A DNA stretch of 64,000 nt from Aquabacterium olei (GTDB taxonomy: Bacteria; Pseudomonadota; Gammaproteobacteria; Burkholderiales; Burkholderiaceae_C), in the NCBI RefSeq assembly GCF_003100395.1, contig NZ_CP029210.1, positions 3,100,001 to 3,164,000 on the forward strand, given 5' to 3'. Every line of letters begins with the position of its first letter. The stretch's first letter is position 1. A model generated the notes under the pieces. That model was given only the letters and a program-made list of their open reading frames with translations. It was not told the DNA's origin and made no database searches. This document shows positions 37,164 to 46,485 of this stretch, in pieces. Made by a program: the position numbers and the translations under genes.

Positions 37164-40100
37164 TCAGGAGGGCTTACGCGGCGCAGGGGGCGCCGCAGGC
37201 TGGACCTCGCCTGCGGCCTCGGCGGCATCCGGCTCGAACCGGACCTTCTCGACCTGGGGCTGCGCCCAGCTGCCCGTGATCCGGAAGGCCTGGGCGCTGG
37301 CCTCGCTGACCTGCTTGCGCAGCAACACCTGGGCGAGAAAGGTGCCCAGCCCCACCACCGGGTTGATTGCGGCATAAGCGAGCGAGGCCCCGCCGGCATT
37401 GAGGTCGGGCAGCACATACACATGCAGATCCTGCGTTTCACGGGCCAGATCGGCCTGCCCGTCCATCAGCACCAGCGCCTGCACGCCGCGCATGCGCAGG
37501 GCCCGGGTGCGCGCCACGCCCTGGTCGATGGTGACCTGCCCATCGATGCGGTCGAAGCCGAAGCCTTGCTGGAAGACATCGCGAAAATCGAGGGTGAGCC
37601 GCCGCGGCAGGGACTGCAGGCTCAGCACGCCCAGCAACTTTGCCATCCCGGGGTCGGCCTTCAGGAACCGTCCTTCGGCGATCTGCACCGCGACGTCGCC
37701 GCTCATGCTGGCGGGATCGGGCTCCAGCGGTGACCCGGCCCAGCTGATCTGCCCGCTCAGCGTGCCGCGGCCGCCCTTGAGCGTCTGCGGCAGGCCCAGG
37801 CGGGCCAGCAAGGTGCCGCTGTTGGCCAGGTCGAGCTGGAAACCGAAGGCCGAGCGGGTCCGGCCGCTTTCCGGCGCGGTCCACTGTCCGCTGGCGCGCA
37901 ACTCGGCATCGGCGTTGCTGATGCGGAAGGTGTCAAGCCGCCACTCCGGCAGGCCGGTGCGCCCAGGCTGTGTCGATGGCCGGTTGACGGCCTGCACCTC
38001 GATGCGCCCCAGGGGAATGCCACGCCACTCGAAATCGTCGATGACCACGTCGAGCGCAGGCACCGAGGTTGATTCACGTTGCTGAAGTCGGGCAGTGGCG
38101 CGCTCGGTCAGGGCGCGGGCCTCGGACGCCGGCACAGACAGGCGCGACAGCCGCGCCACCAGCCGGCCTGCGCGCAAGGCGCCGCTGGGCGAGGCCGGAT
38201 CGCTCAGCCATTCCAGCTGCCCGGCCGCCTGCTGCGCGTTGAGCTGCACGCGCCACAGGCCATCATCGGGATGGGCCACGGTCGCCTGCAGGTCACGCAG
38301 GGTGCGGCCTTGCCAGCTGAGGGCATTGGCTTTCAGGGTCACCGTGTCGGGCAGGTAATCCTCCAGCTCGGCATCGGGCGGCGTGTGATGGGCGCCGCCC
38401 TTGTACGCCACGGCGCTCGGCAAGGCGCCCTGCGCATGCGTGGGGGCGGCAGGGGCCGTGGCGGCCGCCAGCCACGCGTCGACGTCCGCGGTGTCCAGGA
38501 AGGCCTGCGCGGCAATCCCGCGCGGCGGCATGGCCGGCAGGGCAGGCAGCCCGGCGCCCGCCTGCACCAGGCTCATGACCCCACGCGTCACGGTAGAGCG
38601 GGGCTGGCTCACGTCGCGACGCAGGTCCACATGCAGCCAGGGCACGCCACCGGACAGCGGCACCGGCGCACCGAGATCTACCACGATGGCGTCGTGGCGC
38701 CCGTCGGGGTCGTCCGCACGGTGCACCACCTTCAACGGCCAGCTCGCGTTGGCAGGCTTGTTCAACGGGGCGGGCAAGTGCACAGCCAGCCCTTGCAGGC
38801 TCGAGCTCACCACCACCTCGGGTTGGCCGCGGCCGGGGCCTGTCGTGGGCACGGTCACCAGCACGGCAGCCGGGGTCTCGCCCTGGGCGTGCTGACCCAG
38901 GCGCTTGAGCGCGGGCCACTCGTGTGCCTGCCGAAGCCCCTCGCCGCTGATGCTGCCCCGCGCCTGAATGCGGGTCTGGCCGGTGGCGTCCACGCCCCCT
39001 TCCACCACAAAAGGCTGCCCCCACAACTGGGTTTCCGCCTGGATCTGCAGCGTCTGCTCGGTGAAGGTCACGCGACCGCGCACGGCCTGGAACGTAGGCA
39101 GACCGGGCATCAGCCGCAGGCTGGCGGCATCCCGCTCGGCCAGTTGCACCTGCCCGCGCACCCGCGTGTCGCTCGTGTGGTTCAGCGGGATGTCCAGCGA
39201 CAGCTGCATCGTGCCGGAGCCCGTGGCCTGTGACTGGCTCATCACGTCACCGGTCCAGCCTCCCACCGGCGATGCCGACAGAAAGCGCAGCATGTCGTCC
39301 AGCGGACCGTCACCGCGCCCCTGAATCGTCAGATGGGGCTCGTCCGCGCCGAGGTCGTCGATGCGGCCCTCCACTTCCTGCAGGCGAAACCCACCCGACC
39401 CGAGCCCGCCCAGGCGGCCGCGCGCACCGCGGATCAGCATGCGCTGCCCCTCGAAACGCAGCTCCCCATCCAGTGCGGTGAACGCCGGCCAATGCCCTGC
39501 GTCCAGGGCGGCAGGCACGTAGTCAAGGTGCAGCTGGCGTACCGGCACCGTCACGCGGAAGCGGCCGCCGCGGTCGTCCTTGAACGGAAACGCATCCAGG
39601 TCACCGCGCACCTCGAAGACCACGCGCTCGCCCTTGCCTTCACGCAGCGCGTGCTGCACGTAGTCGCGCGCGTCCTTCGGAATCTCCAGCGGCAGGTAGC
39701 GCCACACCCGGTCGGCGCGGGCCTGCTGCAGCTCGCCATCCAGCTGCAGCCGACCGGGCAAGCGCTTTGCGCCGTCGCCCGTCTGCCAGCGCCCGCTCAG
39801 CCGCCCCCGCGCATCGGGGTTGGCAAACTCGGCCTCCCGCACCCGCAACTCGAACCCCGCAGGCTGCCCCGACGCCCCCGGCTGCATGCGCCAGGTGACG
39901 CGGCTGCGCAGGCGATCCAGCGGCACCTCCGGCAACTCGAACACCCCCGGGAAGGCCATCCATCCGCCGGCCACGCTGAGATCGGCCTCACCGCCCTGCT
40001 CGCTGGCCGTGACGGTCACATCGGCACCCGCCAGGCCCGGCCGACCGGAGGCCGCATCGGGCGCCCAGGCCAGCCCCCGCGCCCGCCCTGACGCCGTGTA

Positions 40101-41567
40101 ACGTTGCGGCGCCTCGGGGCGCCCTTCCCACTGCCAACGCAGGTCCTCGACCACGCCTTGAGGCGCGAGGTCTGCCAGGCGGGTGCGCACGCTCGCCGCC
40201 AGCGGCAGGCGATTGGCCAGGCGGGCCAAGAGCGCCAGGTCCAGGCGATCGGCACGGACATCACCGCCCTGAGTCAGCGCCCACAGCTGTTCGGTCAGCC
40301 CGCCCCCCGCGGGCCAGGGGGCATGCCGCCATTCCAGGCTCGCGCTGCTGCGGGGCCACGTCAGCCCCTCGTCGAGTTCAAACGCAAGATCCGTCCATGT
40401 CAAACGGGTGACCCGCGTCTCATGGGCCAGCGCCACCCGCCCCTGCAGGCGCCGAAAAGCCAGCGGCTCGGTGTCGCGGGCCAGTTGCACCTGCACGGCC
40501 GCGACATCGACATCCAGGCTCACCGAGGTCACCAGGCCCGAGCGCACGCCCATCGTCGCCATGATGCGCCCATGCCCGCCAGCCACCTGCACCGGCAGGC
40601 TCACATGCTGGCGCAGGGTCTGCACATCCACACGGGGCAGGCTGGCCGTGACTTCACCGCGCCAGCTGGCCAGGTCGCCCGCCCGGGTCGTGCGCAGCGC
40701 CACCTGCCGCCACCAGCCCGGCGCACCGTCGCGGGTCTCCGCCGCGGGGCCCGTCAGCCACAAAGGCTGCTGAAAGCGCCCGCGCAACTCGATGCGTTCC
40801 CCGAACGCGGCCGGCGGTGTGGCCTGCAGCCGCACGTCGTGCAGGCGCTGCCCCAGCCCGGGGCGGTTCGTCAAACGCAGCTCCACCTCGCGCAAGGCCA
40901 GTGGCGCCCCCCCACGCAGCTCGTCCTGCCACAGCACCGTACCCTGTCGGATTTCGATGCGCGACTGGCTCATCACCCAGTCCAGCATGGCCCCGTCCGC
41001 GCTGGCCGACGCACGCGAGGGCTCGATCTGCAGCCCCGCCACATGCCAGCGGCCTTCGGTGTCCCGCCGCACAGCGAGCTCGGGCGCCAACAGCGTGAGC
41101 CGCCCCAGCACGAGCTGCCGCTGCCACAGCGACAGCGGCGACAGCGTCAGGGGCGAAAGGCGCGCGGTCACTTCGGGCAGGCGCAGGCCCACCCGTCCCT
41201 GCCGGTCCAGCAGCCGCACATCGCGCAGGGACAGCACGGGCCACAGCCCTTGTGCTTCGCCGTGAAGCTGCCCAATCTGCACGGGCACCCCCAGCGCCCG
41301 TGTGGCTTGTTCAGCCACATCAAGGCGCCACTGGTCGGCGCGGGGCAGAATCAGCCACAACAGCGCCGCCCAGGCCAGCACCAGCACCCCACATGCGCCC
41401 AGCAGCCCCCAGGCCAGCCAACGCACCCCACCCAGGCCCGCGCGTCCCAGCGTGCCGAAGTGGCGCCCCAGGCCGCGCATGCGCCCCTCAGGGGGCGCCG
41501 GCGTCACTGGATCGACAGAAGGCACAGCGCCTTCTTCAACAGGACGCTCGGACAAGGGCTTGGACAT
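37164..41567 (-). CDS. YhdP family envelope protein (AsmA-like)
   Basis: Very large protein of 1467 residues with a single N-terminal membrane segment (about 50-75, LAWGLLGACGVLVLAWAALLW) and a long periplasmic part made of repeated beta-rich segments, the DUF3971/AsmA-like organisation (TIGR02099). YhdP, TamB and YdbH are bridge-like proteins thought to carry phospholipids between inner and outer membranes. The C-terminal third (GTLSGQISWAGSPLEPDP; FGFDRIDGQVTIDQG) has the typical AsmA_2 pattern. Divergent from glnE, as often in betaproteobacteria. Confidence 0.92.
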   Translation of the reverse strand: MSKPLSERPVEEGAVPSVDPVTPAPPEGRMRGLGRHFGTLGRAGLGGVRWLAWGLLGACGVLVLAWAALLWLILPRADQWRLDVAEQATRALGVPVQIGQLHGEAQGLWPVLSLRDVRLLDRQGRVGLRLPEVTARLSPLTLSPLSLWQRQLVLGRLTLLAPELAVRRDTEGRWHVAGLQIEPSRASASADGAMLDWVMSQSRIEIRQGTVLWQDELRGGAPLALREVELRLTNRPGLGQRLHDVRLQATPPAAFGERIELRGRFQQPLWLTGPAAETRDGAPGWWRQVALRTTRAGDLASWRGEVTASLPRVDVQTLRQHVSLPVQVAGGHGRIMATMGVRSGLVTSVSLDVDVAAVQVQLARDTEPLAFRRLQGRVALAHETRVTRLTWTDLAFELDEGLTWPRSSASLEWRHAPWPAGGGLTEQLWALTQGGDVRADRLDLALLARLANRLPLAASVRTRLADLAPQGVVEDLRWQWEGRPEAPQRYTASGRARGLAWAPDAASGRPGLAGADVTVTASEQGGEADLSVAGGWMAFPGVFELPEVPLDRLRSRVTWRMQPGASGQPAGFELRVREAEFANPDARGRLSGRWQTGDGAKRLPGRLQLDGELQQARADRVWRYLPLEIPKDARDYVQHALREGKGERVVFEVRGDLDAFPFKDDRGGRFRVTVPVRQLHLDYVPAALDAGHWPAFTALDGELRFEGQRMLIRGARGRLGGLGSGGFRLQEVEGRIDDLGADEPHLTIQGRGDGPLDDMLRFLSASPVGGWTGDVMSQSQATGSGTMQLSLDIPLNHTSDTRVRGQVQLAERDAASLRLMPGLPTFQAVRGRVTFTEQTLQIQAETQLWGQPFVVEGGVDATGQTRIQARGSISGEGLRQAHEWPALKRLGQHAQGETPAAVLVTVPTTGPGRGQPEVVVSSSLQGLAVHLPAPLNKPANASWPLKVVHRADDPDGRHDAIVVDLGAPVPLSGGVPWLHVDLRRDVSQPRSTVTRGVMSLVQAGAGLPALPAMPPRGIAAQAFLDTADVDAWLAAATAPAAPTHAQGALPSAVAYKGGAHHTPPDAELEDYLPDTVTLKANALSWQGRTLRDLQATVAHPDDGLWRVQLNAQQAAGQLEWLSDPASPSGALRAGRLVARLSRLSVPASEARALTERATARLQQRESTSVPALDVVIDDFEWRGIPLGRIEVQAVNRPSTQPGRTGLPEWRLDTFRISNADAELRASGQWTAPESGRTRSAFGFQLDLANSGTLLARLGLPQTLKGGRGTLSGQISWAGSPLEPDPASMSGDVAVQIAEGRFLKADPGMAKLLGVLSLQSLPRRLTLDFRDVFQQGFGFDRIDGQVTIDQGVARTRALRMRGVQALVLMDGQADLARETQDLHVYVLPDLNAGGASLAYAAINPVVGLGTFLAQVLLRKQVSEASAQAFRITGSWAQPQVEKVRFEPDAAEAAGEVQPAAPPAPRKPS

Positions 41568-41693
41568 GGGCAGGCAATCTCAGTCGATCCCCCTACAGCG
41601 CAACAGCCGCGCTTGACCTACCATCGCAGCTCAAGCCCCCGGGATCGACAACCGAATACCCTAGCACAGACCTCCCGCGGCGCCCCAGGTTCC

Positions 41694-44630
41694 ATGTTTG
41701 AATTCCCCTTCGACGCCGTCGTCACGGCCGCCCCCGCAGCCCACGCCCGCTACGTTCAGCGCATCCGGCGCCGATACGAGCACGAGGTGCAGGCCTTCGC
41801 CACCCACCACCCGGGGCTCCCCCGCGCGGCCGAGATCCGCGCCCTGATCGAGCGGCTGCGCGCGCAGGGCCGAGAACTGCCATCGGCCCTGCGGGTCGGC
41901 CGGCAGCTGGTGCTCGAGCGTCTGGCCACGCTCGATGTCGAACAGGGCGCCGCGATGGTGGACATCACCGCGGCCATGACGGAGCTGGCCGAGGTCACGC
42001 TCGACATCGCGCTGCAGGCCGCGCAGGACGAGCTCGACGTGCGTCATGGGGCCCCGCTCGACGGACAGGGTCGCCGCGTCGACATGTGGGTCGTCGGCAT
42101 GGGCAAGCTCGGCGGGCGCGAACTGAACGTCTCGTCCGACATCGACCTGATCTACGTGTACGAGGAAGACGGCCACACCGCAGGCGCCCCCAACGGCACC
42201 GGCCGGATCACCGTGCACGAGTACTTCGCACAGGTGGCCCGCCGGCTGTCCACATTGATCGGCGACACCACCGAGGACGGCTTCGTCTTCCGTGTCGACC
42301 TGGCGCTGCGCCCCAACGGCAACTCCGGCCCACCCGTGGTCAGCATGGCGATGCTGGAGGAGTACTTCCTGGTGCAAGGCCGCGAATGGGAGCGCTTTGC
42401 CTGGCTCAAGAGCCGCATCGTGGCCCCGCGTGCGGCCATGCCGGGCGGTGAACGCCACGACCGGGCCCTGGCCCTGCGTGACCTGACCATCCCCTTCGTC
42501 TTCCGCCGCTACCTCGATTACGGCGTGTTCGAAGGCCTGCGTCAGCTGCACCGCAAGATCCGCGACGAGGCCAACCGCCGCGCCGCCGGCCGCCCCGAGC
42601 GCGCCAACGACGTCAAGCTCTCGCGTGGGGGCATCCGCGAGATCGAGTTCACCGTGCAGCTGCTGCAGGTGGTGCGCGGCGGCCAGTTCCCCGAGATCCG
42701 CACCCGCAGTACCCTGCGCGCCCTGCAGCGCCTCAGCGCCCGCGGGCTGATTCCGCAGGCCACCGCCAACTGGCTGGCGCAGGCTTACGTCTTCCTGCGC
42801 CGCGTCGAGCACCGCATCCAGTATCTGGACGACCAGCAGACCCACCTGCTGCCAACAAACGACGCCGACCTGGCCTGGATCGCCACCAGCCTGGGCCTGC
42901 CCGGCCGCAAGATCCTGACGCCCACGCCGCCCACCTCGGCGCCGTGCACGCCCCCGGACGACGCCGATTGCCAGGGCGCCACCTGCCAGCTGCTGGAAGC
43001 CCTGTGCAGCGTGCGCGAGTTCGTGGCCAATGAGTTCGACGCACTGCTGCACGACGGCCGCAGCCCCAGCCCGGGCGAAGGCTGCCGCTCGTGTGGCGGC
43101 CCGCCGATGCCGGTCGACAGCGACGATTTCATCGCCAAGCTGCCCGAACCGATAGCAGGCCGTGTGCGCGACTTCGCACAGCAGGGCAAGGTCGCCATGC
43201 TGCCCGATGCCGGCAAGCTGCGCCTGGCCAAGCTCATCGGGCGAGCCACCCATACAGCACTCAGTGAAGGCAAGGACGGACAGCCGCCGCTCGGCGCCGA
43301 CGCCGTGCTGCACTTCATCGACTGGCTCAATCCGCTGCTGCGCCGCGACAGCTACCTCTCGCTGCTGGCCGAACGGCCCGAGGTGCAGAACCGGCTCCTG
43401 CGTCTGCTGGGCCTGGCCAAATGGCCGATGCGCTATCTGCTGCGCCACCCCGGCGTCATAGACGAGCTGGCCGACCCACGCCTGATGGACGGCCGCTTCG
43501 ACGCCGCGGCCTACCAGCAGGAGCTGACCGACCGCCACCGCGCCTGGTCCCGCGCCGGCCAGGCCGATGAAGAGGCCCTGCTCGACACACTGCGCCGCGC
43601 GCACCATGCAGAAGTCTTCCGCACCCTGGTGCGCGACGTCGAAGGCCTCATCACCGTCGAGCAGGTAGCCGACGACCTTTCTGCCCTGGCCGACGCCACC
43701 GTGTCCACCGCCATCCAGTGGGCCTGGGGCCACCTGCAGCAGCGCCCCGGCAAACAGGGCGCATGGGCGGTCAACCACGAGCCGCACTTCGCCGTCATCG
43801 CCTACGGCAAGCTCGGCGGCAAGGAGCTGGGCTATGGGTCCGACCTCGATGTCGTCTTCCTCTACGACGACAGCCAGGACGACGTCGACACCTCCGCCGG
43901 CCCCGACACACCCAGCGCCATCGACGCCTACCTGCTGTTCGCGCGCAAGCTCATCACCTGGCTCACGCTGCGCACCGCGGCGGGTGAACTGTTCGACATC
44001 GACACCGCACTGCGGCCCAACGGCAACTCCGGCCTGCTGGTCACGTCCTTCCACTCGTACGACGACTACCAGCGCCAGCGCGGCAGCAACACCGCCTGGA
44101 CCTGGGAGCACCAGGCACTGACCCGCGCGCGCTGGTGCGCCGGCGATGCCGCCCTGGCCGAGCGTTTCGAGACCACGCGGCGCAACGTGCTGGCGTCCGA
44201 GCGCGACCCGCTCGCGCTGCGCGACGAAGTGCAGGCCATGCGTGAACGCCTGCGCAGCGCCCACACCTGCCCCGCCGGTCAGTTCGACGTGAAGCACAGC
44301 CCGGGCGGCATGATCGACGTGGAGTTCGCCGTGCAGTACCTGGTGCTGGCGCACAGCCACCGCCATGCGGGTCTGCTCGACAACGTCGGCAACATCGCCC
44401 TGCTGCAGCACGCGGAAGACGTCGGGCTGCTACCGGCAGGCGCCGGTGCGGCAGCCGGCAAGGCGTATCGCGAGCTGCGTCGCCTGCAGCACCGTGCGCG
44501 CCTGAACGAGTCGCCCACCCGCCTGGAAGGCGAGGCCCTGGTGGCCATCGAGCCGCATCGCCAGGCCGTGCTCACCCTGTGGGCCAGCGCCTTTCCGACC
44601 GAACCCACACCGGCCCCACCGGGCGCCTGA
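41694..44630 (+). CDS. glnE: Glutamine synthetase adenylyltransferase/deadenylase GlnE
   Basis: Bifunctional enzyme of 978 residues that adds and removes AMP on glutamine synthetase under PII control. Two nucleotidyltransferase domains are visible: GKLGGRELNVSSDIDL (137-152) for removal and GKLGGKELGYGSDLDV (about 706-721) for addition. Between them, near residues 415-475, is an insertion with six cysteines (PCTPPDDADC, GATC, EALC, EGCRSCGG), which I do not expect in this family. ATG at 41694 begins MFEFPFDAVV; the long open stretch upstream overlaps yhdP antisense and is not coding. Confidence 0.95.
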   Translation: MFEFPFDAVVTAAPAAHARYVQRIRRRYEHEVQAFATHHPGLPRAAEIRALIERLRAQGRELPSALRVGRQLVLERLATLDVEQGAAMVDITAAMTELAEVTLDIALQAAQDELDVRHGAPLDGQGRRVDMWVVGMGKLGGRELNVSSDIDLIYVYEEDGHTAGAPNGTGRITVHEYFAQVARRLSTLIGDTTEDGFVFRVDLALRPNGNSGPPVVSMAMLEEYFLVQGREWERFAWLKSRIVAPRAAMPGGERHDRALALRDLTIPFVFRRYLDYGVFEGLRQLHRKIRDEANRRAAGRPERANDVKLSRGGIREIEFTVQLLQVVRGGQFPEIRTRSTLRALQRLSARGLIPQATANWLAQAYVFLRRVEHRIQYLDDQQTHLLPTNDADLAWIATSLGLPGRKILTPTPPTSAPCTPPDDADCQGATCQLLEALCSVREFVANEFDALLHDGRSPSPGEGCRSCGGPPMPVDSDDFIAKLPEPIAGRVRDFAQQGKVAMLPDAGKLRLAKLIGRATHTALSEGKDGQPPLGADAVLHFIDWLNPLLRRDSYLSLLAERPEVQNRLLRLLGLAKWPMRYLLRHPGVIDELADPRLMDGRFDAAAYQQELTDRHRAWSRAGQADEEALLDTLRRAHHAEVFRTLVRDVEGLITVEQVADDLSALADATVSTAIQWAWGHLQQRPGKQGAWAVNHEPHFAVIAYGKLGGKELGYGSDLDVVFLYDDSQDDVDTSAGPDTPSAIDAYLLFARKLITWLTLRTAAGELFDIDTALRPNGNSGLLVTSFHSYDDYQRQRGSNTAWTWEHQALTRARWCAGDAALAERFETTRRNVLASERDPLALRDEVQAMRERLRSAHTCPAGQFDVKHSPGGMIDVEFAVQYLVLAHSHRHAGLLDNVGNIALLQHAEDVGLLPAGAGAAAGKAYRELRRLQHRARLNESPTRLEGEALVAIEPHRQAVLTLWASAFPTEPTPAPPGA

Positions 44631-44633
44631 GCG

Positions 44634-45284
44634 GTGCTGCCTCACGGGCCCGGGCGCATCGGCTGGCTGCTGGCATGTGCCGCGCTGGCGTTGCCCGCGA
44701 TGCTGCTCGCGCCCGTGCCGCTCGATCAGCCCGTGGCGCAGTGGCCCGCGCTGGCTCAACAGCTGACCCTGCGCCCCGATCAAGGGGTGGATCAGCCATT
44801 CCACACCTTCTGGACGGCCGCCTGGCTGCATGGCAGCGCCGCGCATCGGCTCCAGAATCTGGGGGCGGTCGCGCTGCTCGCCTGGATGGGCTGGCTGGCC
44901 GCCCTGCCCCGGGCGGCCGCCCTCGCCTTGCTGGCAGCGTGGCCCCTCACCCAACTCGGTCTGCTGCTGCAGCCATCGCCCATTGCGCACTACGTCGGGC
45001 TCTCGGGGGTGGTCCATGCCGGTGTCGCCGTGGTGTGCGTGCACAGCCTGGCGGCCAATCACCCCCGTTTTCCCAAGGCTCTGGCCGCTGTGGCGCTCCT
45101 GGGGATCGTTGCCAAGCTCATCATGGAAAACCCCGTCGCCCACCGCCTTGTCCAGCCACCCGGCTCGGATATAACCGTGGTCCCCTGGGTGCACCTCAGC
45201 GGCGCGGTGGCGGGCCTGTTGTGCGCACTGCCCGGCGCGCTGTGGTGCCGCCTGGGTGCGCAGCGGGGTCGACCAGCCGGCTGA
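44634..45284 (+). CDS. Rhombosortase-like rhomboid protease
   Basis: Membrane protein of 216 residues, about six hydrophobic segments, starting at a GTG 3 nt after the glnE stop. Rhomboid features are HRLQNL (residues 71-76, the HxxxN position), the nucleophile motif GLSG with Ser124, and His187 in WVHLSG. Small rhomboids of this type (rhombosortases) process GlyGly-CTERM proteins at the inner membrane. It sits upstream of an exosortase-containing EPS locus but its operon partner is glnE. No GlyGly-CTERM target is seen in the window. Confidence 0.8.
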   Translation: MLPHGPGRIGWLLACAALALPAMLLAPVPLDQPVAQWPALAQQLTLRPDQGVDQPFHTFWTAAWLHGSAAHRLQNLGAVALLAWMGWLAALPRAAALALLAAWPLTQLGLLLQPSPIAHYVGLSGVVHAGVAVVCVHSLAANHPRFPKALAAVALLGIVAKLIMENPVAHRLVQPPGSDITVVPWVHLSGAVAGLLCALPGALWCRLGAQRGRPAG

Positions 45285-45406
45285 TGGCCCTCATTTGAGC
45301 GGGGGCCGCCTCCTTCACGGGAACTTCGTGCCGGCCAACCGGTCAGCAAGGGGTGCAGGTCACCCTGCCGGCACCCCATACAACCGACATACCATTCAGC
45401 AAGACC

Positions 45407-46399
45407 ATGCAAACCCGCCAGTCCGTCCTTGCCCGTTCACGCTCGATCCGCCTGATGGCCCTGCTGCCCGTCGTCGTGGCCGCCACGCTTGCCGCGGGCT
45501 GCGGCGACAAGAACAAGCCCGAAGGCAAGGCCAGCCAGGCGGCCGCCCGTGTCAATGACACCGAGATCACCGTCCACCAGATCAACCAGGTGCTCGAGCG
45601 CCAGCAAGGCCTCAAGCCCGAGCAGGCCGAGTCCGCCAGCCGCCAGGTTCTGGAAGGCCTGATCGACCAGCAACTGGCCGTGGCCAAGGCCGAAGAGCAG
45701 AAGCTCGACCGTGACCCGCAGGTCGTGCAGATGCTGGACGCGGCCCGCCGCAACATCCTCGCCCGAACCTACCTTGAGAAGGCGGCGGCCGCGGCCGTCG
45801 GCGCGCCCTCGGCGGAAGACGTGCGCAAGTACTTCGACACCAAGCCCGCCCTGTTTGCCCAGCGCAAGGTCTACGCGATCCAGGAGTTCACCGTACCCGC
45901 CGCGAAGGACGTGGCCGAGCCCCTGATGACCAAGCTCAAGGCCACCAAGGGCCAGCAGGAATTCGTCGAGGTGCTGAAGGCCAGCGGCGTCAAGTTCACC
46001 GCCAACCAGGTCACACAGGCCGCCGAAGGCCTGCCGCTGGCCATCGTCGACAAGCTCGCCGAGGTCAACGACGGTGAGGCGCTCTACGTCACTGCGCCGG
46101 ACGGCTTCAAGGCCATGCTCGTGGTGGCCAGCCGCCTGCAGCCGGTCACTTTCGATCAGGCCAAGCCGGCCATCGAGCAGTTCCTGACCACCGAGCGCCG
46201 TCGCGAATTCGTCAAGAACGAGATCAAGAACCTGCGCACCGCGGCCAAGGTCGACTACATCGGCAAGTTCGCCGAGAAGCCGGCCAGCGGCGCCGTCGCC
46301 GCCGCTTCGGCCCCGGCGCCTGCCGAAACCCCCGCCTCTGCTGCCCCGGGCGGCCTGGACGCCACCGCCATGAACAAGGGTCTGTCCGGACTCAAGTGA
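45407..46399 (+). CDS. epsD: EpsD family peptidyl-prolyl cis-trans isomerase lipoprotein
   Basis: Encodes 330 residues with a lipobox-ending signal (VVVAATLAAGCGDK). A SurA-N-like helical part (NDTEITVHQINQVLERQQ; QLLEGLIDQQLAV-like) precedes a parvulin-type region, then an Ala/Pro-rich tail. In exosortase-B EPS loci EpsD is the conserved first gene and is thought to help fold exported or sorted proteins. The frame opens at 45353 but ATG at 45407 begins a proper signal peptide. A hairpin with U-run separates it from epsF. Confidence 0.88.
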   Translation: MQTRQSVLARSRSIRLMALLPVVVAATLAAGCGDKNKPEGKASQAAARVNDTEITVHQINQVLERQQGLKPEQAESASRQVLEGLIDQQLAVAKAEEQKLDRDPQVVQMLDAARRNILARTYLEKAAAAAVGAPSAEDVRKYFDTKPALFAQRKVYAIQEFTVPAAKDVAEPLMTKLKATKGQQEFVEVLKASGVKFTANQVTQAAEGLPLAIVDKLAEVNDGEALYVTAPDGFKAMLVVASRLQPVTFDQAKPAIEQFLTTERRREFVKNEIKNLRTAAKVDYIGKFAEKPASGAVAAASAPAPAETPASAAPGGLDATAMNKGLSGLK

Positions 46400-46426
46400 G
46401 CCCGGCCACCCCTTAGGCTCGAAACA

Positions 46427-46467
46427 GCCCGCGCTGTGCCGACCACGGTGCAGCCGGGCCTTGTTTT
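46427..46467 (+). terminator. Hairpin with U-run between epsD and epsF
   Basis: Outer stem GCCCG/CGGGC with an inner CTG/CAG and GCC/GGT pairing, followed by CTTGTTTTT. It may reduce read-through from epsD into epsF. The stem is imperfect. Confidence 0.45.
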
Positions 46468-46485
46468 TACCTGCATTACCTGACC

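Noticed and set aside
40104..41693. N-terminal extension of the glnE frame by about 530 codons
   Set aside because: The extension is antisense to yhdP and lacks any domain; the ATG at 41694 gives the standard GlnE start.
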